This document shows, one piece after another, positions 8,751-19,101 of a DNA stretch of 64,000 bases; positions within the stretch are counted from its first letter, which is position 1, and every line of letters starts with the position of its first letter. The stretch is taken from positions 1,656,924 through 1,720,923 of the forward strand of contig CM054145.1 in NCBI GenBank assembly GCA_028751875.1. Direction: 5' to 3'. This DNA comes from Rapana venosa (taxonomy: Eukaryota > Mollusca > Gastropoda > Neogastropoda > Muricidae). Under the pieces are notes generated by a model. The model did not search any database, was not told the DNA's origin, and saw only the letters and a program-made list of their open reading frames with translations. The position numbers and the translations under genes were made by a program.

Positions 8751-9029
8751 GTGAGTGTTGCTGTCGGTTATTATTCTTTTGTTATTCACTGCTTATTTCA
8801 ACACATCTTCAAAGATATTGTTTCGGGGACTGCCAAGTCTTGCCTGTATGTGACCGTGTACAAGTGTTGGCTTTTCGGAAAGTGTGTGTGTGTTGGGGGG
8901 ATTTTTTATTTGGTTTTTATTTTTTAACCCATACTCTGATTTTGTTTTCTTTTTTTCACGTCTTTTTTTCAAGTGTCTCAGTACTTACATATTCATGTGT
9001 TGAAAACCATGTTCAGTCATGGCAGGCAG

Positions 9030-9275
9030 ACAGATTTCTCTGCTCGACATTCAGGCTGGTCTGCTTCAGGAGAGCATGTTGCCACAAGAGTAGCGCCACT
9101 CTTTTTCTTCCTTTCGTTTTTTTGTTGTCTGTCTTCTTTTCCTTTTTCTCTGTGAGAATGGTGGTTTTTCTACAGAATTTTGCCAGGGACAACTCTATTG
9201 TTGCTGTTGGTTCTTTTACGTGTATTATGTGTGGAGTGCATAATTATGGGATGTTGGTGTAGCACCTCTTCCGAA
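9030..9275 (-). mobile_element. SINE-B, reverse orientation
   Basis: Reverse SINE-B body: AGATTTCTCTGCTCGACATT, a CACAAGAGTAGCGCCACTCT segment, then TACAGAATTTTGCCAGGGAC and TTGGTTCTTTTACGTGTATT. Same order as the copy at 575-985 when reversed. Confidence 0.8.
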
Positions 9276-9592
9276 AGACTAGTAGTCCACCATTCAAGAT
9301 CTTGTGGGTGGGGGGGAGGGGGGGGGGGGTTGAGTTCAAGTGGACTTGCTTTTTTTTAGAAAACTGTGTTTGTGTAGACCAGTGACTCACCTGAGGGAGA
9401 GGTGTATCACAGGGTGTATACACCTACCTGTGAACAGTGAACATGAACACTGTACTGGCTACAACATGGCTTGAACACATAAAGGAATTAAGGATAGATT
9501 GCTGGTACAGGCTGTGTTATTTCAGAAAAAACCTGGCATGTCTTGGCCACTAGAGTGGCACGCGCGCACACACACACGCACGCACGCATGCA

Positions 9593-9644
<52 letters not shown>

Positions 9645-9645
9645 A
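9276..9645 (+). other. intron with G-run and (CA)n/(GCAC)n microsatellites
   Basis: A G-rich run at about 9309-9330 and alternating CA/GCAC repeats at about 9558-9642. No gene seen. Confidence 0.7.
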
Positions 9646-9649
9646 CAAT

Positions 9650-9745
9650 GTTTACATAACTGCATACACACGGGGGCTGGATGAAAAAACCCACATGAGT
9701 GCTTATTTCATTATCCTCAAAATAAAAAAATAAATTTTAAAAGAC
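9650..9745 (+). mobile_element. SINE-A 3' end fragment
   Basis: Forward 3' end: CTGCATACACACGGGGGCTG, CACATGAGTGCTTATTTCAT, TATCCTCAAAATAAAAAAAT. Only the last 90 bp or so of the family. Confidence 0.75.
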
Positions 9746-9919
9746 ATTAAAAAAACACACAGAGACACACACACACTTTTTGTGGTCTGATTTCACTTCA
9801 TGTATAAAGACGTTAAATCGAAGAAGAAGAGTGCTTTGTTCGTTTGCGTCACAAGGTTCAGCACTATAAAAATTTCATGCAGTATTATTAACATAGTGCT
9901 GTCTTCACGATGTACACAT

Positions 9920-10195
9920 TAATAATAATAATAATACATGGAATTTATATAGCACCATATCTTGCAAAAAACAAGTCAAAGCGCTTTTGTTCATTCCACT
10001 CATTTATATGCAGCCAGTTACAATTAATAGTGCTTACAAATTCAAATGTATACACACACATGCACATAAAGGTTATACACTTCGGCAGGGTGATGGGTGT
10101 TTTGGCTGTTGAGGGCAGGGACAAGAATGAGATGGAACAAGAGGGGAGAATCTTAGGTTTTGAAACAAATGTGTCTTGAGACATTGCTGTTTATT
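9920..10195 (-). mobile_element. CR1/L2-like LINE 3' UTR fragment
   Basis: Begins with (TAA)n, then ACATGGAATTTATATAGCAC and CAAGTCAAAGCGCTTTTG, the reverse of the family 3' end seen at 5535-5615. Continues with CAGGGACAAGAATGAGATGG and GGGGAGAATCTTAGGTTTTG, which recur at 55270-55315 in the long reverse copy. Confidence 0.8.
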
Positions 10196-10309
10196 GCAGC
10201 GATAGTTTTGCTGCTATTACTCAATTTATTTGCTTTCTTTTTGTTGTTGTTAGTGCTATTTTTGTCATGAAAAATGTTATTAGAGGGTGTACATGTGTGT
10301 ATGTTTTTT

Positions 10310-10592
10310 TAATTAATTAATTTATTCTTTTATATTGAGGATAATGGAATAAGCACTCATGTGCTTTTCTACATCTAGTCCCTGTGTGTATGCGGTTTTG
10401 TAAATTTTGTCATCTGTTTCCACCGGCTCACAATGGCCTACTCTTCCGAAAAGCGGAACAGGATTTAACGTGTGCGCAAGATGTTCTGCATGCGTTTGAA
10501 CACGGGGCCTTGGTTTATAGTCTCATCTGAAGGACTTTTGGGGAGAGTGGAGTCTGCACTGATGTTAACTCCAGGGGAAAATATCCCATTGA
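10310..10592 (-). mobile_element. SINE-A, reverse orientation
   Basis: Well preserved: TTATTCTTTTATATTGAGGA, TAATGGAATAAGCACTCATG, CCCTGTGTGTATGCGGTTTT, AATGGCCTACTCTTCCGAAA, GTGTGCGCAAGATGTTCTGC, TATAGTCTCATCTGAAGGAC and GATGTTAACTCCAGGGG. The tRNA head is missing; a GT/ATGC microsatellite follows at 10597-10745. Confidence 0.85.
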
Positions 10593-10794
10593 ACGGGGTG
10601 TCTGTGTATGTGTGTGTGTGAGCACGGGCGTGTGTTGTGTGTGTGTGAGCGCGGGCATGCGCATGCATGCATGTGTGTTTTGGTGTATTTGTGCATGCAT
10701 GCATGCATGCATGCGTGTGTGCGTGCGTGTGTGTGTGTGTGTGTTATTAGTGGAATGCTGGCAGTGACTGACAGGATTGCTGGTTGTGTTTCAG

Positions 10795-10881
10795 TTGGGC
10801 GTGGTTCACTTGGAGCAGAAGCACAACGCAGAAGCCAAGCGGTGTTTTGATGAAGCGTTACGTGTTGACCCTGACCACACA
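10795..10881 (+). CDS. TMTC3: TMTC3 internal exon 5 of window
   Basis: Exactly 29 codons in phase 0 at both ends, encoding LGVVHLEQKHNAEAKRCFDE and ALRVDPDHT. This is a TPR unit matching the TMTC3 block with the N.AL..NPKHK ending. The acceptor is GTGTTTCAG ending at 10794; the donor is GTGAGC at 10882. A GT/ATGC microsatellite ends about 50 bp upstream of the acceptor. Confidence 0.93.
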
Positions 10882-11067
10882 GTGAGCCCGCTGTCTTCAT
10901 GTCCTCTCTCCTCTCTTCTCTCTCTCTGTCTCTGTCTCTCTCTCTCTGGGTATACAATAACATTTGGGTTTTTTTTTTGTGCTTCCTTATTTTTCTCACT
11001 AAAATACTAAGCAGTTCCGCAACCCCCCTTCATGTATGGCCTTTTTGTGAATAAATCTTTTTAGTTT

Positions 11068-11069
11068 GA

Positions 11070-11117
<48 letters not shown>

Positions 11118-11402
11118 TCTCTCTCTCCTCCTCTCCACCCTCTCTCTCTCTCCTCTCTCTTCTCTCTCTCTCTCCCCCCCTCTCTCCCCCTCTCTCCTCT
11201 CCTCTCTCCCCCTCCCTCTCTCTCTCTCTCCCTCTCCCATCTCTCCCCCCTCTCTCTCTCCCCCCCTCTCTCCCCCCCTCCTCTCCTCCTCTCTCCCCCT
11301 CCCCCCCCCCCTCTCTCTCCCCCCCCCTCTCTCTCTCCCCTCCCTCTCTCCCCCCCTCTCTCTCTCCCCTCCCTCTCTCTCTCTCTTCCTTCCCTCTGTC
11401 AC
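11068..11402 (+). repeat. CT-rich polypyrimidine tract
   Basis: About 330 bp of CT and CCCT repeats with C-runs. It is followed by CCTTACCAG at 11401-11409, a strong acceptor-like sequence, but what follows (GTGTTTGAGGTAGAGAGTGA) does not match TMTC3 and exons 5 and 6 already join in frame, so no exon is called. Confidence 0.9.
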
Positions 11403-11674
11403 CTTACCAGGTGTTTGAGGTAGAGAGTGACGGCCATGACTGTCTTTGTAAAGGCTGTGTCACACAGAGAGAGAGGTCTTAGGTTAGCCAGCCTAGTGGA
11501 CAGACTGTCGGCACGATGGAAGCTAAGGGCGCAGTTTTGGGGGTTCTTTTAAAAATGTCCATCTTAGGGTATGGTTTCCATTGCATTTTTCAAAAATGTT
11601 TTGTTTTGTTCCTTGACTGACTAGAGCTGTGAGGTTCACCTCGATGGTGAGGTTTTTGTGTAAGTGACCCTTTG

Positions 11675-11684
11675 ACCCCCCCCC

Positions 11685-11716
<32 letters not shown>

Positions 11717-12052
11717 ACACACACACACCACCTACCACCATGTAGATAGCCGCATTCCAACTCTGGGGATGGTGTCTAAACACAACACCTGTGTCCATGC
11801 CTTTTTAAAAAAGAAAAAGTTATCTTCTGTGCCTGTTGGCACAAAATGGCCTACTCTTCCGAAGGGCAGAATGGTTTTAACATGTACCTGCCTGCGTTCA
11901 CACGCGGGGCCGTGGTGGTTTATAGTCTCGTCCGAAGGACTTTGACATTTTGGTTTGATTTTTTTGTGGTCAAACTGGGAAGAAAGGGCAAGGCTGGGAA
12001 TCGAACCCAGAACCTAATTCTTGCTGTGGCGTAATTCAACCTCGCCTTTCTG
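11675..12052 (-). mobile_element. SINE-A relative with alternative 3' end, reverse
   Basis: After a C-run and (CA)n, the reverse sequence shows CACCATGTAGATAGCCGCAT, GGTGTCTAAACACAACACCT, AAAATGGCCTACTCTTCCGA, CATGTACCTGCCTGCGTTCA, AGTCTCGTCCGAAGGACTTT and a tRNA-like B-box (GGGAATCGAACCCAGAACC). It is the reverse of the type at 4740-5160 and 23490-23880. Confidence 0.8.
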
Positions 12053-12082
12053 TTCTTTTTTTATCATTAATGAAGTTTGTTT

Positions 12083-12518
12083 CTGTGTGTGTGTGTGTGT
12101 GTGCAGCAATTTCTCTATAACTCTGCTATGTGTGTGTGTGCAGCAATTTCTCTATAACTCTGCTATGTGTGTGTGTGCAGCAATCTCTGTATAACTCTGT
12201 GTGTGTGTGTGTGTGTGTGCAGCAATCTCTGTATAACTCTGTGTGTGTGTGTGTGTGTGTGCAGCAATCTCTGTATAACTCTGTGTGTGTGTGTGTGTGT
12301 GTGCAGCAATCTCTGTATAACTCAGCTATATGTGTGTGTGTGTGTGTGTGCAGCAATCTCTTTATAACTCGGCTGTGTGTGTGTGTGTGTGTGTGTGTGC
12401 AGCAATCTCTGTATAACTCTGCTATGTGTGTGTGTGTGTGTTGTGTGTGTGTGTGTGTGCAGCAATCTCTGTATAACTCAGCTATATGTGTGTGTGTGCA
12501 GCAATCTCTGTATAACTC

Positions 12519-12553
<35 letters not shown>

Positions 12554-12799
12554 CAGCAATCTCTGTATAACTCTGTGTGTGTGTGTGTGCAGCAATCTCT
12601 GTATAACTCTGTGTGTGTGTGTGTGCAGCAATCTCTGTATAACTCTGGTATATGTGTGTGTGCAGCAATCTCTGTATAACTCTGCTATATGTGTGTGTGT
12701 GCAGCAATCTCTGTATAACTCTCTGTGTGTGTGCAGCAATCTCTGTATAACTCTGCTATATGTGTGTGTGTGTGTGCAGCAATCTCTCTATAACTCGGC

Positions 12800-12854
<55 letters not shown>

Positions 12855-13034
12855 CAATCTCTCTATAACTCTGCTATGTGTGTGTGTGTGTGTGTGTGTG
12901 TGCAGCAATCTCTGTATAACTCAGCTGTGTGTGTGTGTGCAGCAATCTTTGTATAACTCTGCTATATGTGTGTGTGTGTGTGTGCAGCAATCTCTGTGTA
13001 ACTCTGCTATATGTGTGTGTGTGTGTGTGTGCAG
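12083..13034 (+). repeat. splice-acceptor minisatellite: 21 decoy copies of the exon 6 start
   Basis: Tandem units of 30-70 bp, each made of (GT)n, GTGCAG and the first coding bases of the exon at 13035 (CAATCTCTGTATAACTC), most extended by NGCTAT, matching the real exon up to its isoleucine codon. I count 21 decoys (the first begins just after 12106) followed by the true exon start. Substitutions include CTG/CTC/TTT at codon 3 and T/A/G after AACTC; the copy at 12779-12800 is closest to the true exon. The pieces encode QSLYNSAI-like peptides before running into Cys/Val from the GT repeat. Confidence 0.95.
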
Positions 13035-13108
13035 CAATCTCTCTATAACTCGGCCATCCTGATGCAGGAGAGTGGCAACCCCAATGACCGGGCTGAGGCC
13101 TCCAGACG
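13035..13108 (+). CDS. TMTC3: TMTC3 internal exon 6 of window
   Basis: Encodes QSLYNSAILMQESGNPNDRA and EASR, matching the TMTC3 stretch LALFNSAIVMQESG....PEARKR. The true exon is the only one of 22 similar copies that continues beyond the isoleucine codon into ILMQESG and reaches a donor (GTAAAT at 13109). It starts in phase 0 and ends two bases into an arginine codon completed at 21771. The acceptor is GTGTGCAG at 13027-13034, again with a TG repeat in place of a polypyrimidine tract. The upstream decoys carry the same local acceptor sequence; distances from the last three decoy starts to the true start are 47, 92 and 129 bp, so two would shift frame, and the third meets a TAA at 12954-12956. 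Confidence 0.93.
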
Positions 13109-13111
13109 GTA

Positions 13112-13275
13112 AATAACAATAATAATAATAACAATAATAATAATAATAACAGCAATAATAACAATAGCAATAATAATAATAATGATGATGATGATGATGA
13201 TAATAAATATAATAATGTATGGAATTTCTACAGCGCTGAATCTTGTAAAGCAAACAAATCAGAGCGCTTGTAAAT
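13112..13275 (-). mobile_element. (AAT)n and CR1/L2-like LINE 3' tail
   Basis: An AAT/ATG repeat leads into ATGTATGGAATTTCTACAGC, GCTGAATCTTGTAAAGCAAA and CAAATCAGAGCGCTTG, the reverse of the LINE 3' end. It begins only a few bases after the donor of exon 6. Confidence 0.75.
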
Positions 13276-13389
13276 TCAGTGATGATACTGTTTGAACATA
13301 TAAATCACAGGGCTTTGTTGAGGGATTTTTAGTCGTCTTACTTCATGGGTTGTTTTTTTGTCATGAAGGTTTTAATTTCTAATGTGTAA

Positions 13390-13480
13390 TTCATTAAAAA
13401 AAACAGAGAAGTGAGGTCTCTGACGCCTTGCTCCCCTACGACCTTATAAGTTATGGGACAGCTTTACCTTTTTTACCTTC
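13390..13480 (-). mobile_element. Repeat E fragment
   Basis: GAAGTGAGGTCTCTGACGCC, CCCCTACGACCTTATAAGTT and ATGGGACAGCTTTACC are the reverse of the 5' part of the copy at 5893-6140. Confidence 0.6.
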
Positions 13481-13599
13481 TAATTCATAAAAAAAAATTT
13501 ATAAGTTGATTGTATATTTTGTGTTTAATGATATTGTTCTTTATCTATTTGAACTGAGTAGTTGGGGCGATTTTTGTAGCACATGTAGGCAGAGCTACT

Positions 13600-14334
13600 T
13601 ATCAGTCGTGGGAATAAATTCTTGTCCACTTTCTCTGCAGTTGACTTGGCCTAACATCAAGGTGGCCATTTTACCAGGGTGAAGCAGTATCGTCATTTGC
13701 TCTCCGTTTGGTCAAAGTTGAGCGTCTGTTCACGATATCAAGTAACGACATGCTCGTTCATAGCTGCCAACCATTTCTTTTCTCCCGGAATTTTCTGATG
13801 TCTGGCTGCAGTTCTGCTTGTCTGATTTATGAGGGGAAGATCCTTCTTTCTTCTTCTTTGCGTTGCCTGGGTTATGTTTTGAGGCCAGATCTTCTGAGGA
13901 ATTCAGCAGTTGCCTGCAGGTCATCCACAGTTTCTGCTCCAGAGGCGTGGGCTCAGGCCACACTTCCAGCCTTAGCGTCTGGAGGGTCCTGCCGTCTTGT
14001 AGGATGTGGGCCGTATCCTGTTCTTCTTCTCCACAGGGGCACATAGCAGATGGTGTAATTTTCAATTTTCTGTGGAGGTGTTTATTCAGCCTGTTGTGCC
14101 CTGTGCGTAGTCTGAAAATGACCACCTGTGCTTGTCGTGAAAGCTGGTGATAAGGGTCTGGTTTGAGTGGTGATCTGAAGAGAGATTTGATGATGGTTTT
14201 CATCTCCATTAGGTTGACAGGATTGTTCTCTTGCTCCTCTCTTGCCCCTATTTTGGCCATCTTGTCTGCTTGTTCATTTCCTTTAATGCCGCAGTGGGAG
14301 GGGATCCACTGGAGCTCTTTGCGTAAGGCGTTAA
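13600..14334 (-). mobile_element. RNase H LINE, 3' segment
   Basis: Minus-strand frame starts with LQWIPSHCGIKGNEQADKMA, the last conserved block of the RNase H domain, and continues through a region ending in the knuckle MCPCGEEEQDTAHIL typical of C-termini of RNase H-bearing LINEs. The stop lies near 13730 and 3' UTR-like sequence extends to about 13600. The upstream part of the same domain is at 15798; the two are separated by a TTAA-flanked insertion at 14335-15797. Confidence 0.85.
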
Positions 14335-15797
14335 CCCTCTTGTTGTTGGATTCTACAGAGCTAAACTGCCTGTAGATTTTGAATTCTTTGAAGGTTTTCT
14401 ACCTCCATCTGACTTACTTTACTCCTAAGACAATTGTGTGTGTGCATGACAAGTTATCAAGCTGAAATTTTGTCACAAGCTAGGTATGTCTTTGTACTTG
14501 CATTTAGGCGCAAGTTTATGTGTCTGGTCACCAGATGTCTTGTCACTGTCACCTTATTTGTCACCAATCACAGGTAAAAGTGTGGTATATACGATAAAAC
14601 AGCAAAATATGCATGGATATGACAATAGTTCAAGCATATTAGTGTCAAATAAGGAAGTGATACCCAGCTGATGTGTTTACCAATGGTTATGTGCAATAGT
14701 ACTTCAAGGATGTGTCACACAATGTCCCCATAGCACCTGTTGTTTTATGGTATGTCTCTAGGAGACAGAAGTTTTGTTGAACTATTTTTTCTTTTGAAAA
14801 CAAGTCATATTCAATCGACATGTGACCTTTATATTGCAGTTCATATATGCGTGTGCTACCACATGTTTGTTAAGTGTACAGAAGTGTCTTATTGTACATG
14901 ACTGTCACACTGTCACCATTGTCACAGCACAGGTGTGACAAATTCGAAACAACATAGAACTTCTGTAACTCTACAAAATTTTAATGTTGGTAGTCTCTAA
15001 AGTAGTCATAGTGGTGGCACAGGGTCACATCACATCACAAAAAGCAAAAATTATGGATGTGTGTGTGGGAGGGGGGGGGGGTGTACCCATTGCTCTCACC
15101 TGTCGAACCTTGGCAGACCGGAGACCAATTTTATTTTCCTTCTTGCTATTTTCATTATCAGCATATCTGTTCGTTTCTGCCATTGCAGTTTCAAAGCAAA
15201 AGTGTGGTAATAATGAGAAAACAGTCAAAAGGCATCACGCTTTCAGGCGTCTATGCCGCGGACCAGCTGGGAGGTCAAATTTCTCCACAGTCGGTGTGTG
15301 TAGCACAGGTCAGGAATGTGCCGTGTAGCACGTTATTTTCTGGCTCACTCTTCTCCCTAACTGCAGCATTTCCTTCCTCCTCTTCCTCCTAATCGTTTAA
15401 TATCGGACTCACTTAACAATTCTCGTTCAAATGTTTCTACTTCCAAGACAATAACATTCAATTTATCGTCTGGCTAATCAGATAAATCATCTGCTACTAA
15501 AGAAAACGCCATTTTTTTCCGCCACGCTGCACCATTGAAAAGCGTTCCGGTCGCTGGCTGTTATTTCTTCCTTCCCTTCCCACTACACAAATGTTAGTGG
15601 TCTAAATTTATCGCTGGCATCCTCTGACACCCTCCCTGCATCACCCCACCAATTTTCAGACACACAGTGTGAAAACCACGAGGTCTGTGTGTGATGGAAA
15701 AGTACTGCCCACGTGGGCAGCACCAACTGTCGGCTGCGGTCGGATTGGAATCTAGCGGCAGCCTCCGTTAGCTGCGGCCGGATCGGGGACAAGAGGG
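14335..15797. mobile_element. piggyBac-like non-autonomous DNA transposon (MITE), 1463 bp
   Basis: Flanked exactly by TTAA at 14331-14334 and 15798-15801. It begins CCCTCTTGT and ends ACAAGAGGG, a perfect 9-bp terminal inverted repeat. TTAA duplication with CCC-starting ends is the signature of piggyBac transposons. Removing the element plus one TTAA rejoins the interrupted RNase H reading frame of the host LINE (ALHSLN to ALRKELQWIPSHCG). No transposase frame is visible inside. Near the right end there is a 16-bp palindrome (CTGCCCACGTGGGCAG at 15705-15720) and a near-repeat GCTGCGGTCGGAT / GCTGCGGCCGGAT. A G-run occurs at about 15067-15081. Confidence 0.88.
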
Positions 15798-16620
15798 TTA
15801 AGACTGTGCAGTGCCTTCTCCAGATCTTTCAGTTGTCCGGCATTATAGGACTGCAGCACAGAGAGTGCGTCGGTCAGGAAGACGACTTGGGTGTTGTTGT
15901 CCACTCTGCTGTTGATGACATTTGCTGCATGGATCAGGGCTTCTACTTCAGCCTTGTAGTTAGTACAATGCAGGCCTGTTGGAATAGCTTCGGCCTGCCA
16001 TTCTCCACTACGGTACTGAATGTAGACCCCCGCACCTCCACACTTGACAGCATCAGTTGCTGATCCATCGGTGTATATGTGAATCCAGCTTTCTTGGGGG
16101 TATCTTTCTTCCAACATGGCTAGTGTGAGAGTCTTTTTCACAATTTCACTCTGCTCATTTTTTGTTGTTATGTGGGGGACAGGGGTATTTACTTTGGTAT
16201 CGGTTCTTCTTTCTTCCCATGGTGGTGTTTCAAGAGAGAAAGAGAAAGGTTTGACATGGTCTGGAAGCTTTGCTTGGTATTTTCGTACTAGGCCTCTAGT
16301 TTCAAGGGCAAAGCTAGACCGCTTTAGCCTGCCTGAGGATAGTTGTTTTATCCTTGTCTTCATTGGGTGATCTGTAGTGCACTCGTATTTCTTTGATTGT
16401 ATCAGGGCCTTCTGTTCTCTTCTTGTAGATAGGGGAGGAATGCCAGTCACTTCTTCCATTTTGTTGATTGGTGTAGACTTCATTGCCCCTGTTATGATTC
16501 TTAGTGCTTGATTTTGGACCTTGTCAAGAGTTGATGGTGAGTCTTGGCAGCTGTCATCCAGGAGTTAGATCCATATTCAAGGTGAGGTCTTACTGCACCT
16601 TGGTAGAGTGTCTTCAGTAT
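15798..16620 (-). mobile_element. RNase H LINE, middle segment (RT C-terminus and RNase H)
   Basis: A minus frame at 15800-16483 includes WIHIYTDGSATDAVKCGGAG (the first RNase H catalytic aspartate block), a later NYKAEVEAL block and VFLTDALSVLQS (third block). Upstream (16480-16620) LKTLYQGAVRPHLEYGSNSW is the usual linker after the RT palm, separated by a frameshift. The minus-strand 5' continuation is at 20631-21047; the element is cut at 16620. Confidence 0.88.
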
Positions 16621-16645
16621 TCAGTCCCCGCCCTTAGGGATATAT
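16621..16645. repeat. left remnant of a small insertion (Insertion X) and left TSD of the CR1/L2-like LINE
   Basis: Sequence TCAGTCCCCGCCC followed by TTAGGGATATAT (16634-16645). The same 12 bases recur at 20511-20522 beyond all nested elements, so they are the probable target-site duplication of the LINE starting at 16646. Confidence 0.6.
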
Positions 16646-18193
16646 CTATCTATCTTTTCAGACAAAGTTCGAAACATACGCTCCAGACTTGATCAAACTC
16701 AATTCCAGCCTGCGCCTCCTGACCCCCAGTTCACTGGCACTCCTCTCTTTTCCTTCCATCCCACAAGTGAAAAAGAAATCATGACAATTCTGAAGGAAAT
16801 GACTATAAAATCATGCGACCTTGATCCCATACCTGCTCCTGTTTTCTCACAATGCCTTCCACAACTTGTGCCTATTATCACTAAAATAGTAAACTCATCT
16901 CTTCAGTCAGGAAATTTTCCATCAGCTCTTAAAACAGCAATAGTCACACCTCTACTGAAAAAGCACGACCTCGATCCCAACATTCTGAAGAATTATAGGC
17001 CTGTCTCAAACTTACCCTTTGTCTCTAAAGTACTAGAAAAAGTTGTTCTCAAACAGCTCAACAGTCACCTTCATTCCAATGATCTTCTTCCCACTTTTCA
17101 GTCTGCCTATCGCCCCAACCACAGCACCGAAACCACCCTAGTCCATACTTTAGATACACTTCTACTTGCTTCTGATGCAGGAAAAATCTCCCTCCTCACT
17201 CTTCTTGACTTATCTGCAGCCTTTGATACCATAGATCACTCAATTCTTCTTTCTCGCCTCCAAAATACGTTTGGTATTAATGGCACAGCCCTCACCTGGT
17301 TTACTTCATACCTCACAGACCGGTTCCAGAAAGTTATTGTAAACAAAATTCAATCAAAACCTGTCATAATGGAATGTGGAGTCCCGCAGGGATCAGTCCT
17401 GGGCCCTGTTCTCTTTATTCTCTACACTGCTCCACTCTCACATATAGTAAACAACCACCCTATTGATCATCATTTCTATGCCGATGATACTCAACTTCAG
17501 TGCAGCGATACTGTTGAAAACTTGCCTTCCCTCCTGACAAATATGTCCTACTGCCTTCAAGACATTAAAAACTGGATGACTCAGAACAAGTTACAACTTA
17601 ATGCCGATAAAACCAAAGCCATGCTCATAGGGACCCAACATAAACTTTCCTCTGTCACAAAAACTTCAATAGAATTCGGCAATACGTCAGTTCCTTTGTC
17701 CAACTCTGTGAAGTACTTAGGAGTAGTTCTTGACAACACACTCTCTATGAAAAAATTCATCACCCAGACCTGCCAGTCTTGCTACTATCAATTACGGCGC
17801 ATAAGCGCGATTCGCAAGTATCTGTCCACTGATGCAACTTCCAAGCTTGTTACATCTCTCATTCTTTCACGTTTAGACTACTGTAATTCTCTCTTGGCTG
17901 GCCTTCCAGCATCATCTATCCACTCTCTTCAACGCATACAAAACTCTGCAGCTCGACTGGTCCTAAGAAAGAAAAAATCTGAACACATCACTCCTCTTCT
18001 GCGATCTCTTCACTGGTTGCCTGTCTCACAAAGACTGGAGTATAAAATCAATACCCTCTGTTTCAAATGTCTCCACAAATCTGCACCCTCTTATCTCTGT
18101 AACTTTCTTCACCTGTACACTCCATCCCGTTCCCTTCGCTCAGCCGCAGATACTTTGTGCTTTCGAACACCCAGATTCAAACAAACCACTGTT
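16646..18193 (+). mobile_element. CR1/L2-like LINE, reverse transcriptase region (5'-truncated)
   Basis: One intact frame from before 16781 through 18193 covers the LINE reverse transcriptase: a thumb-upstream block with KSCDLDPIPAPVF, then LKNYRPVSNLPFVSKVLEKV, QSAYRPNHSTETTL, LLDLSAAFDTIDH, CGVPQGSVLGPVLF, the catalytic FYADDTQL (about 17472-17495), KTKAMLIGT and the C-terminal SLHWLPVSQRLEYKI. The upstream endonuclease is missing, so the copy is 5' truncated at about 16646. The RT frame has no stop or frameshift, which suggests a fairly young insertion. The frame is broken by an 892-bp insertion at 18194, after which the C-terminus resumes at 19102. Clade assignment (CR1/L2 group) is from general motif order. 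Confidence 0.9.
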
Positions 18194-19085
18194 ACCAGCC
18201 GCCATGGCGCAGTGGTTAGCGCCTTGGGTTACGGACTGGAAGGTCGCGGGTTAGATTCCCATAAGAGTCATAGGGATTTTTCGGACTCCGGCCGGCTCCT
18301 ACCCAGAGTGAGTGTGCTGTGGGCTCAGTGGGAAGACTGGGACCACACAGTCGAGCTTCATCCACTTAACGGATGCGAATTTGTGAGTGTTGCTCAAATT
18401 ACCTGACCAACACTGCAGGTGTCTGTATCTCTCGGGCCCGGTTGACGCCGGGATATATTATGATAGTAAGCGTAGAGTACAACCCTGTCAAGTAGTCTCA
18501 AAGCATATGCACTTCCACAGCAGCATCATTACCTCATCCTCATTGTCATTGATCATCATGCATTAAAAAAAAAAAAATGCCTCTGATTCGGTGGTCCCGG
18601 TTGCTCTGGTCTCATGGTGACCCCAGATTCGGTTTGCTCATACACTTCTGTGCCTGTGATGAGTTTGTGTCAAAGCCTTTGGGGTTGGGGGTTCGCGGGG
18701 GACGGTCGTTGGAGGGACGTTGTGGTGGTTGCCACCTGGGGTGGGCAACTCACTCAGTCTGGCTCCGCGACTGAGCTAATACTGTCGTTAGTAGGGGGCT
18801 TAGTAGGTGGTGTCCTGCGTATGTTAGCTCAGAACAGGCACCACTGAACACCACCAAAGTGACCCAGCAGCAGTGCAGGGCCCCTCTGGCTGGTGGCCCC
18901 ACGGCGGCCTGATAGTGATGGGCTCCCTGTGGACTTCCGACACTGAGGATGAGACATAACAAATCTGGGTATGGCTGTGGCGGGGAGATTGGAATGAGCG
19001 GCGTGGGAAACAGTAGGACGGGGGTCGTCAGAAGATGAGGCAGCCAAAAAAAAACAAAACAAAAAACAAAACAAACAAAAAAAAC
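18194..19085 (+). mobile_element. SINE-D: 892-bp tRNA-headed retroelement with 16-bp target duplication
   Basis: Inserted into the CR1/L2-like LINE and flanked by identical 16-bp copies CAAACAAACCACTGTT at 18178-18193 and 19086-19101. The 5' head CATGGCGCAGTGGTTAGCGC and GTCGCGGGTTAGATTCCC resembles a tRNA with A and B boxes; the 3' end is an AAAAC-rich tail. A second A-run at about 18563-18575 divides it into two parts, so it may be two fused retroelements that moved together. The last 110 bp before the tail recur at 4530-4650. Confidence 0.8.
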
Positions 19086-19101
19086 CAAACAAACCACTGT
19101 T

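Noticed and set aside
11401..11485. Candidate extra TMTC3 exon after the CT tract
   Set aside because: Strong acceptor-like site, but exons 5 and 6 join in frame with continuous TMTC3 homology and this segment has none.
15752..16483. Independent host RNase H gene
   Set aside because: Flanking RT and knuckle segments on the same strand show it is part of a LINE interrupted by insertions.
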